Of a DNA stretch of 64,000 bases, positions 43,369 to 53,676 are shown in pieces. Origin of the DNA: Dysgonomonas mossii (GTDB lineage: Bacteria; Bacteroidota; Bacteroidia; Bacteroidales; Dysgonomonadaceae); the NCBI RefSeq assembly GCF_004569505.1, contig NZ_SPPK01000002.1, positions 434,001-498,000 of the forward strand. Reading direction: 5' to 3'. A program made the translations under genes and the position numbers. A model generated the notes under the pieces. The model was not told the origin of the DNA. It did no database searches and saw nothing but the letters and a program-made list of their open reading frames with translations. Within the stretch, counting starts at the first letter, position 1. Each line of letters starts with the position of its first letter.

Positions 43369-43411
43369 AACGGACAGGAGGGATAGTGTTTTCTTTCTGT
43401 CCGTTTGTCTT
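43369..43411 (+). terminator. tig terminator
   Basis: AACGGACAG (43369-43377) and CTGTCCGTT (43397-43405) form a perfect 9-bp stem followed by a T-rich tail. Confidence 0.8.
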
Positions 43412-43471
43412 TAACATTATAAATAAGGAAAATACATACATTATTATTCCAGCTTTTCAATTTTTTATTTA

Positions 43472-43479
43472 TAACTTTG
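43472..43479 (+). promoter_or_regulatory. clpP-clpX promoter, -7 box
   Basis: TAACTTTG, 114 bases before the clpP ATG. Fits TAnnTTTG; no good -33 box. Confidence 0.4.
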
Positions 43480-43491
43480 TTTATAAGAAAT

Positions 43492-43517
43492 GAGGCTGTG
43501 CTATTAGCCTCTTTTTT
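43492..43517 (+). terminator. Terminator-like hairpin in the clpP leader
   Basis: GAGGCT (43492-43497) and AGCCTC (43506-43511) with an 8-base loop, then six Ts. It sits just after the proposed clpP -7 box, so it is either a back-up terminator for tig or an attenuator-like hairpin in the clpP leader. Confidence 0.55.
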
Positions 43518-43592
43518 ATGCCTGTACGAGTGGCATGATAATTGTTTATAGTAATAATGGTAAAACATTATTTAATAAAAAAAGAAAATGTT

Positions 43593-44264
43593 ATGAACAA
43601 TGAATTTAGAAAGTATGCAACGAAGCATCTAGGCTTGAATGGGCTAGCTCTTGATAAATATATCGATATAACAAGCAGTTATATATCACCTACTATTATC
43701 GAAGAACGTCAGTTGAATGTTGCTCAGATGGATGTATTCTCTCGTTTGATGATGGATCGTATTATCTTTTTGGGAACTCAGATCGACGACTATACAGCCA
43801 ATGTGATACAGGCTCAATTGCTATATCTTGATTCTGCCGATTCGGGCAAAGATATATCTATTTATATAAATTCTCCCGGAGGATCGGTGTATGCAGGATA
43901 TGGAGTTTATGACACTATGCAGTTTATCAACAGCGATGTGTCTACAATCTGTACAGGTATTGCAGCATCTATGGCAGCCGTATTGCTTGTTGCCGGAGAG
44001 AAAGGAAAACGATTTGCGTTGAAGCATTCACGCGTTATGATTCACCAGCCGTTGGGTGGTGCTCAGGGACAAGCTTCAGATATCGAGATCACCGCTCGTG
44101 AGATTGGTAAGGTGAAAAAAGAACTTTATACTATTATTTCAGACCACTCGGGACAACCATTTGACAAAGTGGCACTAGATTCGGACCGTGACTACTGGAT
44201 GACTTCGGCTGAGGCTAAAGACTATGGAATGGTAGATGATGTTTTGATGAAAAATAAACAATAA
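43593..44264 (+). CDS. clpP: ATP-dependent Clp protease proteolytic subunit
   Basis: Serine protease chamber that degrades substrates delivered by ClpX. The ATG at 43593 ([10 protein letters not shown]) gives 223 residues and is preferred to the upstream in-frame ATGs. Catalytic Ser126 in GIAASMAAV and His151 in [14 protein letters not shown] are present, as is the oxyanion loop YINSPGGSV. clpX follows 36 bases later. Confidence 0.96.
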   Translation: MNNEFRKYATKHLGLNGLALDKYIDITSSYISPTIIEERQLNVAQMDVFSRLMMDRIIFLGTQIDDYTANVIQAQLLYLDSADSGKDISIYINSPGGSVYAGYGVYDTMQFINSDVSTICTGIAASMAAVLLVAGEKGKRFALKHSRVMIHQPLGGAQGQASDIEITAREIGKVKKELYTIISDHSGQPFDKVALDSDRDYWMTSAEAKDYGMVDDVLMKNKQ

Positions 44265-44300
44265 TTCAAAAATCAGATTCATTTACTCACAAAAGGATAA

Positions 44301-45536
44301 ATGGCAAAAAAAGATACTAACGGCTATTGCAGTTTCTGTGGCAGAAGCGATAAGGATGTAAATATGCTTATCTCCGGTATGTCGGCTGACATCTGTGATA
44401 GCTGTGCTGAACAAGCATATCAGATTGTAAAAGAAAGTGTAGAGGCAAAGAAAACATCTTTGGGTATTGATAAAACACAATTGCCCGACCCAAAGACGAT
44501 AAAAGAATATCTTGACGGGTATATTATCGGTCAGGAGAATGCCAAGCGCTATCTGTCTGTGGCTGTGTATAACCATTACAAACGTATACTACAAGGGAAA
44601 GAAGATGATATAGAAATAGAAAAGTCGAATATCATTATGGTTGGCCCTACAGGTACAGGAAAAACATTGTTGGCACGTACCATCGCCAAACTACTGCATG
44701 TCCCTTTCGCAATCGTAGACGCAACCGTGCTTACCGAAGCCGGATACGTAGGCGAAGATATAGAAAGCATTCTTACCCGACTGTTGCAAGCCTCAGACTA
44801 TGATGTGGCAGCAGCAGAAAGAGGGATTGTTTTTATCGATGAAATTGACAAAATAGCCCGTAAGAGCGACAATCCATCAATCACCCGTGATGTTAGCGGT
44901 GAGGGTGTGCAACAGGGCTTACTTAAATTGCTGGAAGGTTCGATTGTAAACGTTCCGCCTCAAGGAGGACGTAAGCATCCTGACCAGAAGATGATTGCCG
45001 TAGATACCAAAAACATATTGTTTGTTTGTGGTGGAGCTTTCGACGGTATCGAAAGGAAGATAGCGCAACGATTGAATACAATGGTTGTGGGTTATGCTTC
45101 GTCTAAAAGCAACGCGCAGGTAGACCGTAACAATCTGTTGCAATATGTAGCACCTCAGGATTTGAAGTCTTTCGGATTGATCCCTGAGATTATAGGACGT
45201 CTGCCTATTTTGACATATCTTGACGCTCTGGATAGGAGTGCTCTTCGCCGAATACTTACCGAGCCGAAAAACTCTATCATTAAGCAGTATGTCAAATTGT
45301 TCAAAATGGATGGCGTTGATCTTACCTTCGAAGATGATGTATATGAATACATTGTAGATAAGGCAGTGGAATATAAATTGGGAGCAAGAGGATTGAGATC
45401 CATAGTCGAAACCATTATGATGGATGCTATGTTTAATATCCCTTCCACAAAGCAGGCTCAACTGCATGTTACTAAAGAGTACGCTGTAGAGCAATTGGAG
45501 AACTCACAAGTCGTAAAACTAAGAAATTCATTATAA
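44301..45536 (+). CDS. clpX: ATP-dependent Clp protease ATP-binding subunit ClpX
   Basis: AAA+ unfoldase, 411 residues. N-terminal zinc-binding domain with Cys10, Cys13, Cys32 and Cys35; Walker A GPTGTGKT at 115-122; Walker [10 protein letters not shown] near 175-183; pore and sensor segments; the ClpP-contact loop region (NTMVVGYAS) is recognisable by position. Cotranscribed with clpP. Confidence 0.97.
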   Translation: MAKKDTNGYCSFCGRSDKDVNMLISGMSADICDSCAEQAYQIVKESVEAKKTSLGIDKTQLPDPKTIKEYLDGYIIGQENAKRYLSVAVYNHYKRILQGKEDDIEIEKSNIIMVGPTGTGKTLLARTIAKLLHVPFAIVDATVLTEAGYVGEDIESILTRLLQASDYDVAAAERGIVFIDEIDKIARKSDNPSITRDVSGEGVQQGLLKLLEGSIVNVPPQGGRKHPDQKMIAVDTKNILFVCGGAFDGIERKIAQRLNTMVVGYASSKSNAQVDRNNLLQYVAPQDLKSFGLIPEIIGRLPILTYLDALDRSALRRILTEPKNSIIKQYVKLFKMDGVDLTFEDDVYEYIVDKAVEYKLGARGLRSIVETIMMDAMFNIPSTKQAQLHVTKEYAVEQLENSQVVKLRNSL

Positions 45537-45625
45537 AGTTTGTTTTTTTTACAAAAAATAGCCTATTTTATATTGGAGAATTAAATTTAGGGGTTTATCT
45601 TCGTAATAATTAATAGCCTATTTAT

Positions 45626-47821
45626 ATGCCGGATATAGAGGATATATTGACGTGTTCATTGAAAAAGCATTTTGGCTTTGACAATTTTAAAGGTAACCAG
45701 AAGGCAATAATACAAAACTTGCTGGATGGAAGAGATACCTTTGTGTTGATGCCTACGGGCGGCGGAAAGTCCCTCTGCTATCAGCTACCGGCACTCTTGA
45801 TGGAGGGAACAGCAGTAATTATTTCTCCCCTGATAGCCCTGATGAAAAATCAGGTGGATGCCATGCGAAATTTTAGTGAAGAGGACGGCGTAGCGCACTT
45901 CATGAATTCGTCACTAAACAAAGCTGCGATAGAACAAGTAAAAGGTGATATACTTTCGGGAAAGACAAAACTATTATATGTAGCACCCGAATCTCTTACA
46001 AAAGAAGAGAATATAGACTTTCTGCGTCAGATAAAAATATCGTTTTATGCTATCGATGAGGCACATTGTATTTCGGAGTGGGGGCACGACTTCCGTCCTG
46101 AATACAGACGTATACGTCCCATTGTAAACGAAATAGGCAAGCATCCTATCATTGCACTTACTGCTACGGCAACGCCAAAAGTGCAAATGGATATACAGAA
46201 GAACCTTGGAATGGTGGAAGCAGATGTGTTTAAATCATCATTCAACAGGGAAAATCTATATTACGAAGTTCGTTCAAAAACGGATAAAGTAGATAAGGAT
46301 ATAATAAAATACATTAAATCGCAAGGCACAAAGTCTGGAATTATATATTGTTTGAGTAGAAAGAAGGTGGAAGAGTTTGCCGAAATATTACAAACAAATA
46401 ATATCAATGCACTGCCGTACCATGCTGGACTAGACCCAAGTACACGCTCTGCCAATCAGGATGCTTTTCTGATGGAAAAAGTGAATGTAATTGTTGCTAC
46501 CATTGCATTTGGTATGGGGATCGATAAGCCCGATGTGAGATATGTGATTCACTACGATATGCCAAAGAGCCTTGAAGGATACTATCAGGAAACAGGTAGG
46601 GCCGGACGCGATGGCGGTGAAGGAAAATGTATAGCGTTTTATTCATTCAAAGACTTACAGAAACTGGAGAAATTTATGCAGGGTAAGCCCGTTGCTGAAC
46701 AGGAAATAGGAAAACAGCTACTCCTTGAGACCGCAGCATACGCCGAAACTGCATTATGCCGGAAGAAAGTACTTCTTCATTACTTTGGAGAAGAATATAA
46801 AGAGAAAAATTGTGGGAACTGTGACAATTGTGTAAATCCTAAAAAACAAGTGGAAGCTAAAGATTTATTATTGACGGCTATTGAAGCTGTAATTGCATTA
46901 AAAGAAAAGTTTAAAACTGATTACGTTATCAATATCTTGAGAGGTAAAGAAACCTCAGAGATAGAAACGTACGGGCATCAGGATTTAGATGTATTTGGAT
47001 CAGGTGATGATACCGATGATGAAACATGGAACGCCGTTATACGTCAGGCATTAATAGCCGGGTATTTCGATAAGGATATCGAAAATTACGGCTTACTGAG
47101 AGTAACCAAAAAAGGAAAAGATTTCTTGAAAAAACCGGCATCGTTCAAGATTACCACAGCAGACGAAGAAGACTTGTCTGATGATGAGAACATAGATGAT
47201 GTAGTGGTGAAAGGCGGCGGTGGCGGATCGGCAGTAGATCCGGTTTTGTTTTCTATCATGAAAGATCTTCGCAAAAAGATGGCAAAACACAACAATGTTC
47301 CCCCATACGTGATATTTCAAGACCCCTCTCTGGAGGCTATGGCTACAATCTACCCGATAACAATGGAGGAATTGCAAAATATTCCGGGGGTAGGAGCAGG
47401 TAAAGCAAAGAGATACGGGACAGAGTTTCTTGAAATAATAAAGAAGCACGTTGAAGAAAATGAAATAGAACGACCTGAAGATTTACGTGTAAAAACAGTA
47501 GCAAACAAATCGAAACTAAAAGTAGCCATCGTACAGGCTATCGACCGCAAAGTAGCATTAGACGACTTGGCCGAATCGAAAGGGATTGATTTTGCTGAAT
47601 TGCTGAGCGAAGTAGAAGCTATCGTATTCTCAGGAACAAAAATAAATATAGATTATTTCCTCAGAGAGGTTATAGATGAAGACCATCTCGACGATATATT
47701 TGAATATTTTCAAGAAGCAGAATCGGAAGATTTAGAAGCTGCGATCAATGAACTTGGCGAGTATTCTGAAGATGAAATACGCCTTGTCAGGATCAAGTTT
47801 ATCTCCGATATGGCTAACTAA
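45626..47821 (+). CDS. recQ: ATP-dependent DNA helicase RecQ
   Basis: 3'-5' DNA helicase for recombination and fork repair. The 731 residues comprise the helicase core (Walker A TGGGKS near 44-49, DEAHC near 143-147, SAT-equivalent TATATP near 176), the helicase C domain with QETGRAGRDG, a RecQ-CT zinc site (Cys cluster ending CGNCDNC near 390-396), a winged helix, a HRDC domain near 545-620 and a longer acidic C-terminal extension than E. coli RecQ (about 610). coaD follows after 3 bases. Confidence 0.96.
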   Translation: MPDIEDILTCSLKKHFGFDNFKGNQKAIIQNLLDGRDTFVLMPTGGGKSLCYQLPALLMEGTAVIISPLIALMKNQVDAMRNFSEEDGVAHFMNSSLNKAAIEQVKGDILSGKTKLLYVAPESLTKEENIDFLRQIKISFYAIDEAHCISEWGHDFRPEYRRIRPIVNEIGKHPIIALTATATPKVQMDIQKNLGMVEADVFKSSFNRENLYYEVRSKTDKVDKDIIKYIKSQGTKSGIIYCLSRKKVEEFAEILQTNNINALPYHAGLDPSTRSANQDAFLMEKVNVIVATIAFGMGIDKPDVRYVIHYDMPKSLEGYYQETGRAGRDGGEGKCIAFYSFKDLQKLEKFMQGKPVAEQEIGKQLLLETAAYAETALCRKKVLLHYFGEEYKEKNCGNCDNCVNPKKQVEAKDLLLTAIEAVIALKEKFKTDYVINILRGKETSEIETYGHQDLDVFGSGDDTDDETWNAVIRQALIAGYFDKDIENYGLLRVTKKGKDFLKKPASFKITTADEEDLSDDENIDDVVVKGGGGGSAVDPVLFSIMKDLRKKMAKHNNVPPYVIFQDPSLEAMATIYPITMEELQNIPGVGAGKAKRYGTEFLEIIKKHVEENEIERPEDLRVKTVANKSKLKVAIVQAIDRKVALDDLAESKGIDFAELLSEVEAIVFSGTKINIDYFLREVIDEDHLDDIFEYFQEAESEDLEAAINELGEYSEDEIRLVRIKFISDMAN

Positions 47822-47824
47822 AGA

Positions 47825-48283
47825 ATGAAGAGAAAAGCAATTTTTCCGGGGACATTCGATCCCTTTACAATAGGACATTACTCATTAGTGAAACGATCTC
47901 TCGAATTGGTAGATGAGATCGTTATTGCTATTGGAGTGAATGATACCAAGAAAACTTACTTTTCGCTCGACAAGCGCATCGATATGATCCGTTCTTTGTA
48001 TACAGACGACAATCGCATAGTGGTAGGTACTTATGATAGCCTTACTGTAGACTATGCCAAAGAAACAGGATCAAATTTCATAATACGTGGAATCCGTTCT
48101 GTAAATGATTTTGAATACGAAAAAACGATTGCCGATATGAACAGGAATATATCGGGAATAGAAACAATCGTACTCTTTACAGAACCGGAACTAACACATA
48201 TCAGTTCTACTATTGTACGCGAACTGTTGCGATTCGGACACGATGTCAGTCAGTTTATACCCAAAGGTATGAGTCTGGACTGA
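47825..48283 (+). CDS. coaD: Phosphopantetheine adenylyltransferase
   Basis: Makes dephospho-CoA from 4'-phosphopantetheine and ATP. The 152 residues show [12 protein letters not shown] (8-19) with the (T/H)xGH nucleotide motif, [13 protein letters not shown] near 88-100 and the final ISSTIVREL motif. Directly behind recQ, probably cotranscribed. Confidence 0.96.
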   Translation: MKRKAIFPGTFDPFTIGHYSLVKRSLELVDEIVIAIGVNDTKKTYFSLDKRIDMIRSLYTDDNRIVVGTYDSLTVDYAKETGSNFIIRGIRSVNDFEYEKTIADMNRNISGIETIVLFTEPELTHISSTIVRELLRFGHDVSQFIPKGMSLD

Positions 48284-48349
48284 ATAGTGATTAGTTAAAA
48301 ATCAGATTTAATCAGCGTTAACCGCGATTATCCAAAATGTAATTCTAGT

Positions 48350-49945
48350 ATGAAAAGAGTTCTAATGTCGGTTCTCGGTTTTTTTGTCATTGTTTTGGCC
48401 GCCTCTGCTCAGTTTAAGATGAGCGAAGGATCTAAGAAAGTAGCTACAACAATTGCTGTTATTGAGAATATGTATGTAGATAAGGTAGACGACGGCAAAT
48501 TGGCCGAAGATGCAGTGAAAGCTTTGTTAGAAAAACTAGATCCTCACTCTACATATATCAGTGCCGATGAGGTAAAAGATATGAACGAGCCGCTGGAAGG
48601 TAATTTCGATGGTATAGGCATCTCTTTCAATATGCTTACAGATACACTGTATGTTATCGAAGCGCTTCCCGGAGGACCATCCGAGAAGGTAGGTCTTAGG
48701 GCAGGAGATAAGATATTGTATGTAGATGATACGCTTATCGCCGGAGTTAAAATGTCTACCAAGGACGTTATGTCTCGTCTTAAAGGGCCGAAAGGAACAT
48801 CTGTAAACCTAAAAGTACAACGCAAGGGAATAGCTGATTTACTAAGCTTTAAGATTATTCGCGACAAAATTCCGATCTATAGTATCGATGCCACTTACAT
48901 GGTGGATAAAACGACCGGATATATACGTATTATAAGATTTGGAGCAACCACTACCGAAGAATTCAGAAAAGCGCTTCAGAAGCTTAAAGAAAAGGGTATG
49001 GAGAATCTTATTCTCGACCTGGAATATAATGGCGGCGGATACATGGCTCCGGCTACTGAAATAGCTGATGATTTTCTGGATGCAGGCAAGTTGGTTGTAT
49101 ATACCGAAGGCTTACGCCAGCCGAGAAGAGATGAAGTTTCCACAGCTAAAGGCGCATTCGAGAAAGGACGTCTTGTCGTACTTATCAATGAAGGTTCTGC
49201 TTCGGCTAGTGAAATCTTGTCGGGAGCCGTACAGGATTGGGATAGAGGTGTGATTGTCGGTCGTCGCAGTTTCGGGAAAGGGCTTGTTCAACGACAAATA
49301 CCGCTTCCTGACGAATCGATGATAAGGCTCACTGTTGCCCGTTATTATACTCCTACTGGACGCTCTATACAAAAACCGTATACAAAGGGAGATATTATGT
49401 CATACAATCTGGATGTAATAGAACGCTATAATAAAGGCGAGATGATGCATGCTGATAGTATACATTTCCCTGACTCATTGAAATATACAACTTTGCTGAA
49501 TCATCGTACGGTATATGGCGGAGGAGGTATCATGCCCGACTATTTCGTGCCTGCCGATACAACTTTTGCATCTGAATATTACCGAAAAATTTGGAATAAA
49601 GGCATAACGCTGCGCATAGCTTATAATGAAGTGGATAATCACAGGACTGAGATTTTACAAAAATATCCTACAGCTACTGATTTCTACAAGCAATATCAAG
49701 TTTCGGACGAGATTATGAATAAGCTTATAGCAGCAGGAAAAGATGAAAAAGTGGACTTCGATGAGGATGGATATGAGAAGTCGAAAGAAACACTCAAGCG
49801 TCAGATAAAAGCATATATAGCACGTGATGTATATGATACGGAGACGATGGTGAGGGTATTCAACGAAGATAGCGAAACCTTTAAGAAAGCATACGAGATT
49901 ATACGGAATGAGAAAATGTATAACGGATTGCTCAAAGGTAAATAA
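48350..49945 (+). CDS. S41-family C-terminal processing peptidase
   Basis: A 531-residue exported serine protease of the CtpA/Prc type. Signal peptide at 1-21 (cleavage after ASAQ), a PDZ domain at about 80-165 and the S41 catalytic region with the serine in NEGSASASEI and the lysine in RRSFGKGLVQ. A C-terminal extension of about 150 residues follows, as is common in Bacteroidota. Periplasmic; substrates unknown. It ends at a good terminator. Confidence 0.94.
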   Translation: MKRVLMSVLGFFVIVLAASAQFKMSEGSKKVATTIAVIENMYVDKVDDGKLAEDAVKALLEKLDPHSTYISADEVKDMNEPLEGNFDGIGISFNMLTDTLYVIEALPGGPSEKVGLRAGDKILYVDDTLIAGVKMSTKDVMSRLKGPKGTSVNLKVQRKGIADLLSFKIIRDKIPIYSIDATYMVDKTTGYIRIIRFGATTTEEFRKALQKLKEKGMENLILDLEYNGGGYMAPATEIADDFLDAGKLVVYTEGLRQPRRDEVSTAKGAFEKGRLVVLINEGSASASEILSGAVQDWDRGVIVGRRSFGKGLVQRQIPLPDESMIRLTVARYYTPTGRSIQKPYTKGDIMSYNLDVIERYNKGEMMHADSIHFPDSLKYTTLLNHRTVYGGGGIMPDYFVPADTTFASEYYRKIWNKGITLRIAYNEVDNHRTEILQKYPTATDFYKQYQVSDEIMNKLIAAGKDEKVDFDEDGYEKSKETLKRQIKAYIARDVYDTETMVRVFNEDSETFKKAYEIIRNEKMYNGLLKGK

Positions 49946-49955
49946 GAAATAAAAT

Positions 49956-49989
49956 AAAAAAAGAGCTGTATTCAAAATGCAGCTCTTTT
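49956..49989 (+). terminator. S41 peptidase terminator
   Basis: AAAAGAGCTG, loop of about 11 bases, CAGCTCTTTT: a stem flanked by A- and T-runs. Confidence 0.85.
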
Positions 49990-50022
49990 GATTAATAGGA
50001 ATAAAAGAATATATACAGCCTT

Positions 50023-50526
50023 ATGATAACGATTAATATTGAAGAACGTCATTTGATAGAAGAGATAATTTCGAAAAACACCATATGCTATGTCGGCATG
50101 ATAGATAAGGGCGGTTTCCCGTATGTTATCCCTATGAATTTCGGTTATCAAGATGATGTTATTTACCTACATTCGGCACAGGAGGGCAAGAGTATCGAAT
50201 CTCTTCATATAAACCCGAATGTATGTATTACTTTCTGTGGTGAGTCGTCATTAACTTATCAGAATGAAGAGGTAGCATGTAGTTATCGTATGAAAGGAAG
50301 TAGTGTTATTTGCAGGGGTAAGGTCGTATTTGAAGAAGATTACGATAATAAAGTGAAGGCTTTGGACATAATGATGAAGAAATACACAACAAGGGCATTC
50401 ACTTATTCTAAGCCTGCTGTAAATAACGTAAAAATTTGGAAAGTAGAGATCGATTCTATTTCTTCAAAAGTATTTGGTGTTCCTCATCCAAATTCACGAA
50501 ATTACAAAGATCAGCTCGAATTTTAG
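50023..50526 (+). CDS. Pyridoxamine 5'-phosphate oxidase-like flavin protein
   Basis: A 167-residue protein with the FMN-binding split-barrel fold: TICYVGMIDKGGFPYVIPMNF near 17-38 and GKSIESLHINPNVCITFCG near 57-75 are the usual strands of the PNPOx-like/NimA group. The role is not predictable; relatives include nitroreductase-like and haem- or F420-binding proteins. Its last 4 bases overlap the end of the convergent Nudix gene. Confidence 0.88.
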   Translation: MITINIEERHLIEEIISKNTICYVGMIDKGGFPYVIPMNFGYQDDVIYLHSAQEGKSIESLHINPNVCITFCGESSLTYQNEEVACSYRMKGSSVICRGKVVFEEDYDNKVKALDIMMKKYTTRAFTYSKPAVNNVKIWKVEIDSISSKVFGVPHPNSRNYKDQLEF

Positions 50527-51083
50527 ATAAGATGATTCGTTGCCAGATATTTCCACAATGCGGCGGCGTGCATAGATTGCCTGATCTCATCTTTTTTCAA
50601 TAGCTCTACCAATTCGTCGATAGATAGCAGATGAACAGAAATGTCTTCGGTATCTTCTAAATGCTGTTCCGATATTTTTTCCACATCGGTAGCCAGAAAA
50701 CAGTAAGTCGTGTTGGTGTGTGTGCCGGGATTTGCTGAAGTAGTCATAAATAACTCCCATTTTCCGTTTCCGTAGCCCGTTTCTTCGAGGAGTTCCCTTC
50801 TTGCGGAAATTTCTGCGCTAGGGTCTTCCTCTTCGCATACACCTGCACATAGCTCCGGTGAGGTGCATTGCAGTCCGTGCCTGTATTGGCGTACCATCAC
50901 AAACTGTTTGTTTTTGGTTATTGCTATGGTGCATACCCAGTCGGGATATTCGTATACATAATAATTTTGAATTTGGTTTCCGTTCGGTAATTCTACATGA
51001 TCTTTGCGTACGGTAAACCAAGGCTCTTGTGAAAGATATTCACTATTTAATACCTTCCACTTTTTATTATCTGTATCGCTCAT
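50523..51083 (-). CDS. Nudix hydrolase
   Basis: A 186-residue Nudix hydrolase resembling ADP-ribose/nucleoside-diphosphate-sugar pyrophosphatases. The Nudix box (GVCEEEDPSAEISARRELLEETGY near 100-122) keeps the metal-binding REXXEEXG core, but the spacing from the leading glycine seems one residue longer than the consensus. Substrate unknown. Confidence 0.92.
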   Translation of the reverse strand: MSDTDNKKWKVLNSEYLSQEPWFTVRKDHVELPNGNQIQNYYVYEYPDWVCTIAITKNKQFVMVRQYRHGLQCTSPELCAGVCEEEDPSAEISARRELLEETGYGNGKWELFMTTSANPGTHTNTTYCFLATDVEKISEQHLEDTEDISVHLLSIDELVELLKKDEIRQSMHAAALWKYLATNHLI

Positions 51084-51112
51084 TTTTTGCTGTTAATACC
51101 CTATTAGAATTT

Positions 51113-51928
51113 TTATTTCTCCAGAACCACTACGTTCATCAAGATATTTTTAAGAGGCTTGTCTTTTTCGTTGGTTCTTACTCTTTGTATTTTATCCACA
51201 ACGTCCATTCCTTCTATTACCTCGCCGAAAACGGTGTATTCATTGTCCAGAAAAGGAGTGCCACCCCTTGTTTTGTAGTATTCCCGCTGCTCGTCTGTAT
51301 ATGATACCTCAGCCTTTCGAGCTTTGGCTTGCTCATCCGCTTGTTTCAGCCAATCAGCACGCATTGCAGATGCAGATATACTATCGCCGCTCTTTAGTAA
51401 TGCTTTCAGATCATCAAGGTGTGCCGATTGTATTTCCTTATATATCTTTTGCTTAAAACGTTCGAAACGTTGTTTTTCTATCTCTGATAATTTATCGTCG
51501 AAGCATAACTCACCAGTAACAATATAAAACTGAGATGCATCAGAGGCTTTTGTTGGATTTTCGGCATCACCCCATCGTGCAGCCGCCAATACTCCACGTT
51601 TGTGGTATAGCTGAGGAAACTTTATTTCGGCAGGGATTGTGTCACCCAGCGTTTTTTCTTCTTTCAAAGCTGCAGAATCTGCAATATTCCTTGTTTGAGG
51701 GTCTCCACCCTGTATCATAAAATCATTGATAACACGGTGAAACGTGAGGTTCTTATAAAATCCTTCTTCTGCTAATTTCAGAAAATTATCTCTGTGCCCC
51801 GGAGTCTCATTATAGAGCTTAACTTTTATATTGCCATAGCTTGTTTGTATAACGACTATGGGTTCTTTTGGTTTATTATTACACATGGTGAATAAAAAGA
51901 TTAGACAGGCGATACATATATTTCTCAT
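51113..51928 (-). CDS. Cyclophilin-type peptidyl-prolyl isomerase lipoprotein
   Basis: An exported isomerase. The start at 51928 (MRNICIACLIFLFTMC) gives a clean lipoprotein signal with the lipidated cysteine at 16; the ATG at 51955 overlaps the -7 box and is unlikely. The cyclophilin domain shows TFHRVINDFMIQGGDP near 64-79, split by an insertion of about 90 residues, and the closing FGEVIEGMDVVDKIQ. 271 residues. Works in periplasmic protein folding. Confidence 0.93.
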   Translation of the reverse strand: MRNICIACLIFLFTMCNNKPKEPIVVIQTSYGNIKVKLYNETPGHRDNFLKLAEEGFYKNLTFHRVINDFMIQGGDPQTRNIADSAALKEEKTLGDTIPAEIKFPQLYHKRGVLAAARWGDAENPTKASDASQFYIVTGELCFDDKLSEIEKQRFERFKQKIYKEIQSAHLDDLKALLKSGDSISASAMRADWLKQADEQAKARKAEVSYTDEQREYYKTRGGTPFLDNEYTVFGEVIEGMDVVDKIQRVRTNEKDKPLKNILMNVVVLEK

Positions 51929-51952
51929 ATCATTTTTCTGTATGAAGTCAGA

Positions 51953-51960
51953 CAAAGATA
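51953..51960 (-). promoter_or_regulatory. Cyclophilin lipoprotein promoter, -7 box
   Basis: TATCTTTG on the minus strand, ending 24 bases upstream of the chosen ATG at 51928; it fixes the start choice. Confidence 0.6.
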
Positions 51961-52121
51961 ATGTTTTTTGAGCACTTATTTTGAAATAATAGAAGCTTCG
52001 AATTCATATTTCAGAATCTTTTTACAATAAGGCTCTAAATAATGAATAACTACTGCCACATTCGCTCTTATGTATTTATTTTTACCACAGAATAAAAAGA
52101 GTATCACAGAGTTTCTTACAT

Positions 52122-52826
52122 TCAGAAATTATCAAAATATTCTTGTATGGTTATCATTGGTTTTATTGTATCAAAGCCAAATTTCGCAGCTTGTATTTTC
52201 ATCTCTTTTTCGGTATTGAATTCCTCTAATTGTCTTGTGCTTAGATTAAAAATATAGAATCTGATAGAGTTCAGCGAAGAAGAGGATTCCGTTTTTGCTA
52301 ACAGAATATTTCTGTCAAAGGTGAAGTAAGTAATATCATGAAGAATAGGCTCGTTTTCATTGTGATCTGCAGCTATGCACTTTATCCCTTTTTCGTCTTG
52401 TAAAGTCCCTTTTTCGAGAACATCAATAGCAGTTATCGAATACGGATATATCAGGGGCATACGGAAATAATCGCGAAGTCCCGCGTAAGAGAAATAACTA
52501 TTCGGTATTATACTGTCGGTCGGTTGCATAGATTTCAGGCTCTCCATAAAAGGAGTTTCTGTATTTCTTGAAGATAAACTGTTGGCGAATATATCAACCC
52601 CTTCTTCAATTTTATTAGGAACAATTACCCTAATCGTTTCCACAACTTTTACTATTACTATAACAGTACAGATTATAGTTAACATAGAGAATAAAAATGT
52701 TAGTCCGCAGCCTATGTTCCGATCCTTGCTATGTTTCCATTTGATAATAGTCCATAATATGATTACGAGCGTAATGAATCCAAGTAATAGTGCGAGGACA
52801 AATAAGAGCCAGCTTTGAGTGATCAT
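52122..52826 (-). CDS. Hypothetical membrane protein
   Basis: A 234-residue protein with two hydrophobic segments at about 6-28 and 40-67, and a soluble C-terminal part of about 160 residues with no recognised motif. The second helix is followed by a polar region, so the C-terminal domain is probably on one side of the membrane. I do not recognise the family. It stands alone, divergent from pyrH. Confidence 0.7.
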   Translation of the reverse strand: MITQSWLLFVLALLLGFITLVIILWTIIKWKHSKDRNIGCGLTFLFSMLTIICTVIVIVKVVETIRVIVPNKIEEGVDIFANSLSSRNTETPFMESLKSMQPTDSIIPNSYFSYAGLRDYFRMPLIYPYSITAIDVLEKGTLQDEKGIKCIAADHNENEPILHDITYFTFDRNILLAKTESSSSLNSIRFYIFNLSTRQLEEFNTEKEMKIQAAKFGFDTIKPMITIQEYFDNF

Positions 52827-52938
52827 AATAAATTTGTTTAGATGTGTAAAAATAACTAAATGCTGTTATATCAGTACTTTTAAATTATAATAAAAATCAA
52901 TTCGTAAAGTTTGACTTTTATAATTTCACAAATTATAC

Positions 52939-52946
52939 TAGATTTG
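52939..52946 (+). promoter_or_regulatory. pyrH promoter, -7 box
   Basis: TAGATTTG fits TAnnTTTG, 19 bases before the pyrH ATG. A TTTG at 52910-52913 is 25 bases upstream, longer than ideal. Confidence 0.5.
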
Positions 52947-52965
52947 CACTAATATAAAAGCAGAA

Positions 52966-53676
52966 ATGGTAAAATATAACAGAATCCTCCTAAAACTGAG
53001 CGGTGAATCCCTCATGGGAGAACAGCAATATGGCATAGATGTAAACCGACTGAATGAATATGCCACGCAAATAAAGGCTGTAGCCGATATGGGTGTACAG
53101 ATAAGTATTGTTATTGGAGGAGGAAATATTTTTCGAGGTCTGAGCGGAGCTTCCGAAGGATTCGACAGGGTAAAAGGAGACCAGATGGGTATGTTGGCCA
53201 CTGTGATAAACAGTTTGGCTCTTAGTTCGGCTCTTACTGCAATAGGGCAGAAATCGAGAGTACTTACAGCTATCAGGATGGAACCTATAGGAGAAATCTA
53301 CAGCAAATGGAAAGCAATAGAGGCTATGGAAAATAGTGAAGTTGTTATCCTTTCTTGCGGAACAGGCAATCCGTTTTTTACGACAGATACCGGTTCTTCA
53401 CTCAGGGGAATAGAAATAGAAGCCGACGTGATGCTAAAAGGTACACGTGTAGACGGAGTTTATACTGCCGATCCCGAAAAAGACCCTACTGCCGTTAAGT
53501 TTGATTCCATCTCTTACGATGAGGTTTACAAGCGAGGACTGAAAGTTATGGATATGACTGCGACGGTGATGTGTAAGGAGAATAATTTGCCTATCGTTGT
53601 TTTTGATATGGATACTCCGGGCAATTTAGAGAAGCTAATTAAAGGTGAAAAAATAGGTACATATGTACATGCATAA
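52966..53676 (+). CDS. pyrH: Uridylate kinase
   Basis: Phosphorylates UMP to UDP. The 236 residues begin with KYNRILLKLSGESLMG, then IVIGGGNIFRG near 47-57 and VDGVYTADPEKDPTA near 165-179, all typical of bacterial PyrH. Followed by a small membrane protein gene overlapping by 14 bases, then frr, a usual pyrH-frr neighbourhood. Confidence 0.97.
   Translation: MVKYNRILLKLSGESLMGEQQYGIDVNRLNEYATQIKAVADMGVQISIVIGGGNIFRGLSGASEGFDRVKGDQMGMLATVINSLALSSALTAIGQKSRVLTAIRMEPIGEIYSKWKAIEAMENSEVVILSCGTGNPFFTTDTGSSLRGIEIEADVMLKGTRVDGVYTADPEKDPTAVKFDSISYDEVYKRGLKVMDMTATVMCKENNLPIVVFDMDTPGNLEKLIKGEKIGTYVHA

Noticed and set aside
50523..51083. Nudix gene as inactive because of unusual box spacing
   Set aside because: The metal-binding REXXEEXG core is intact; one extra residue earlier in the loop is not evidence of loss of function.
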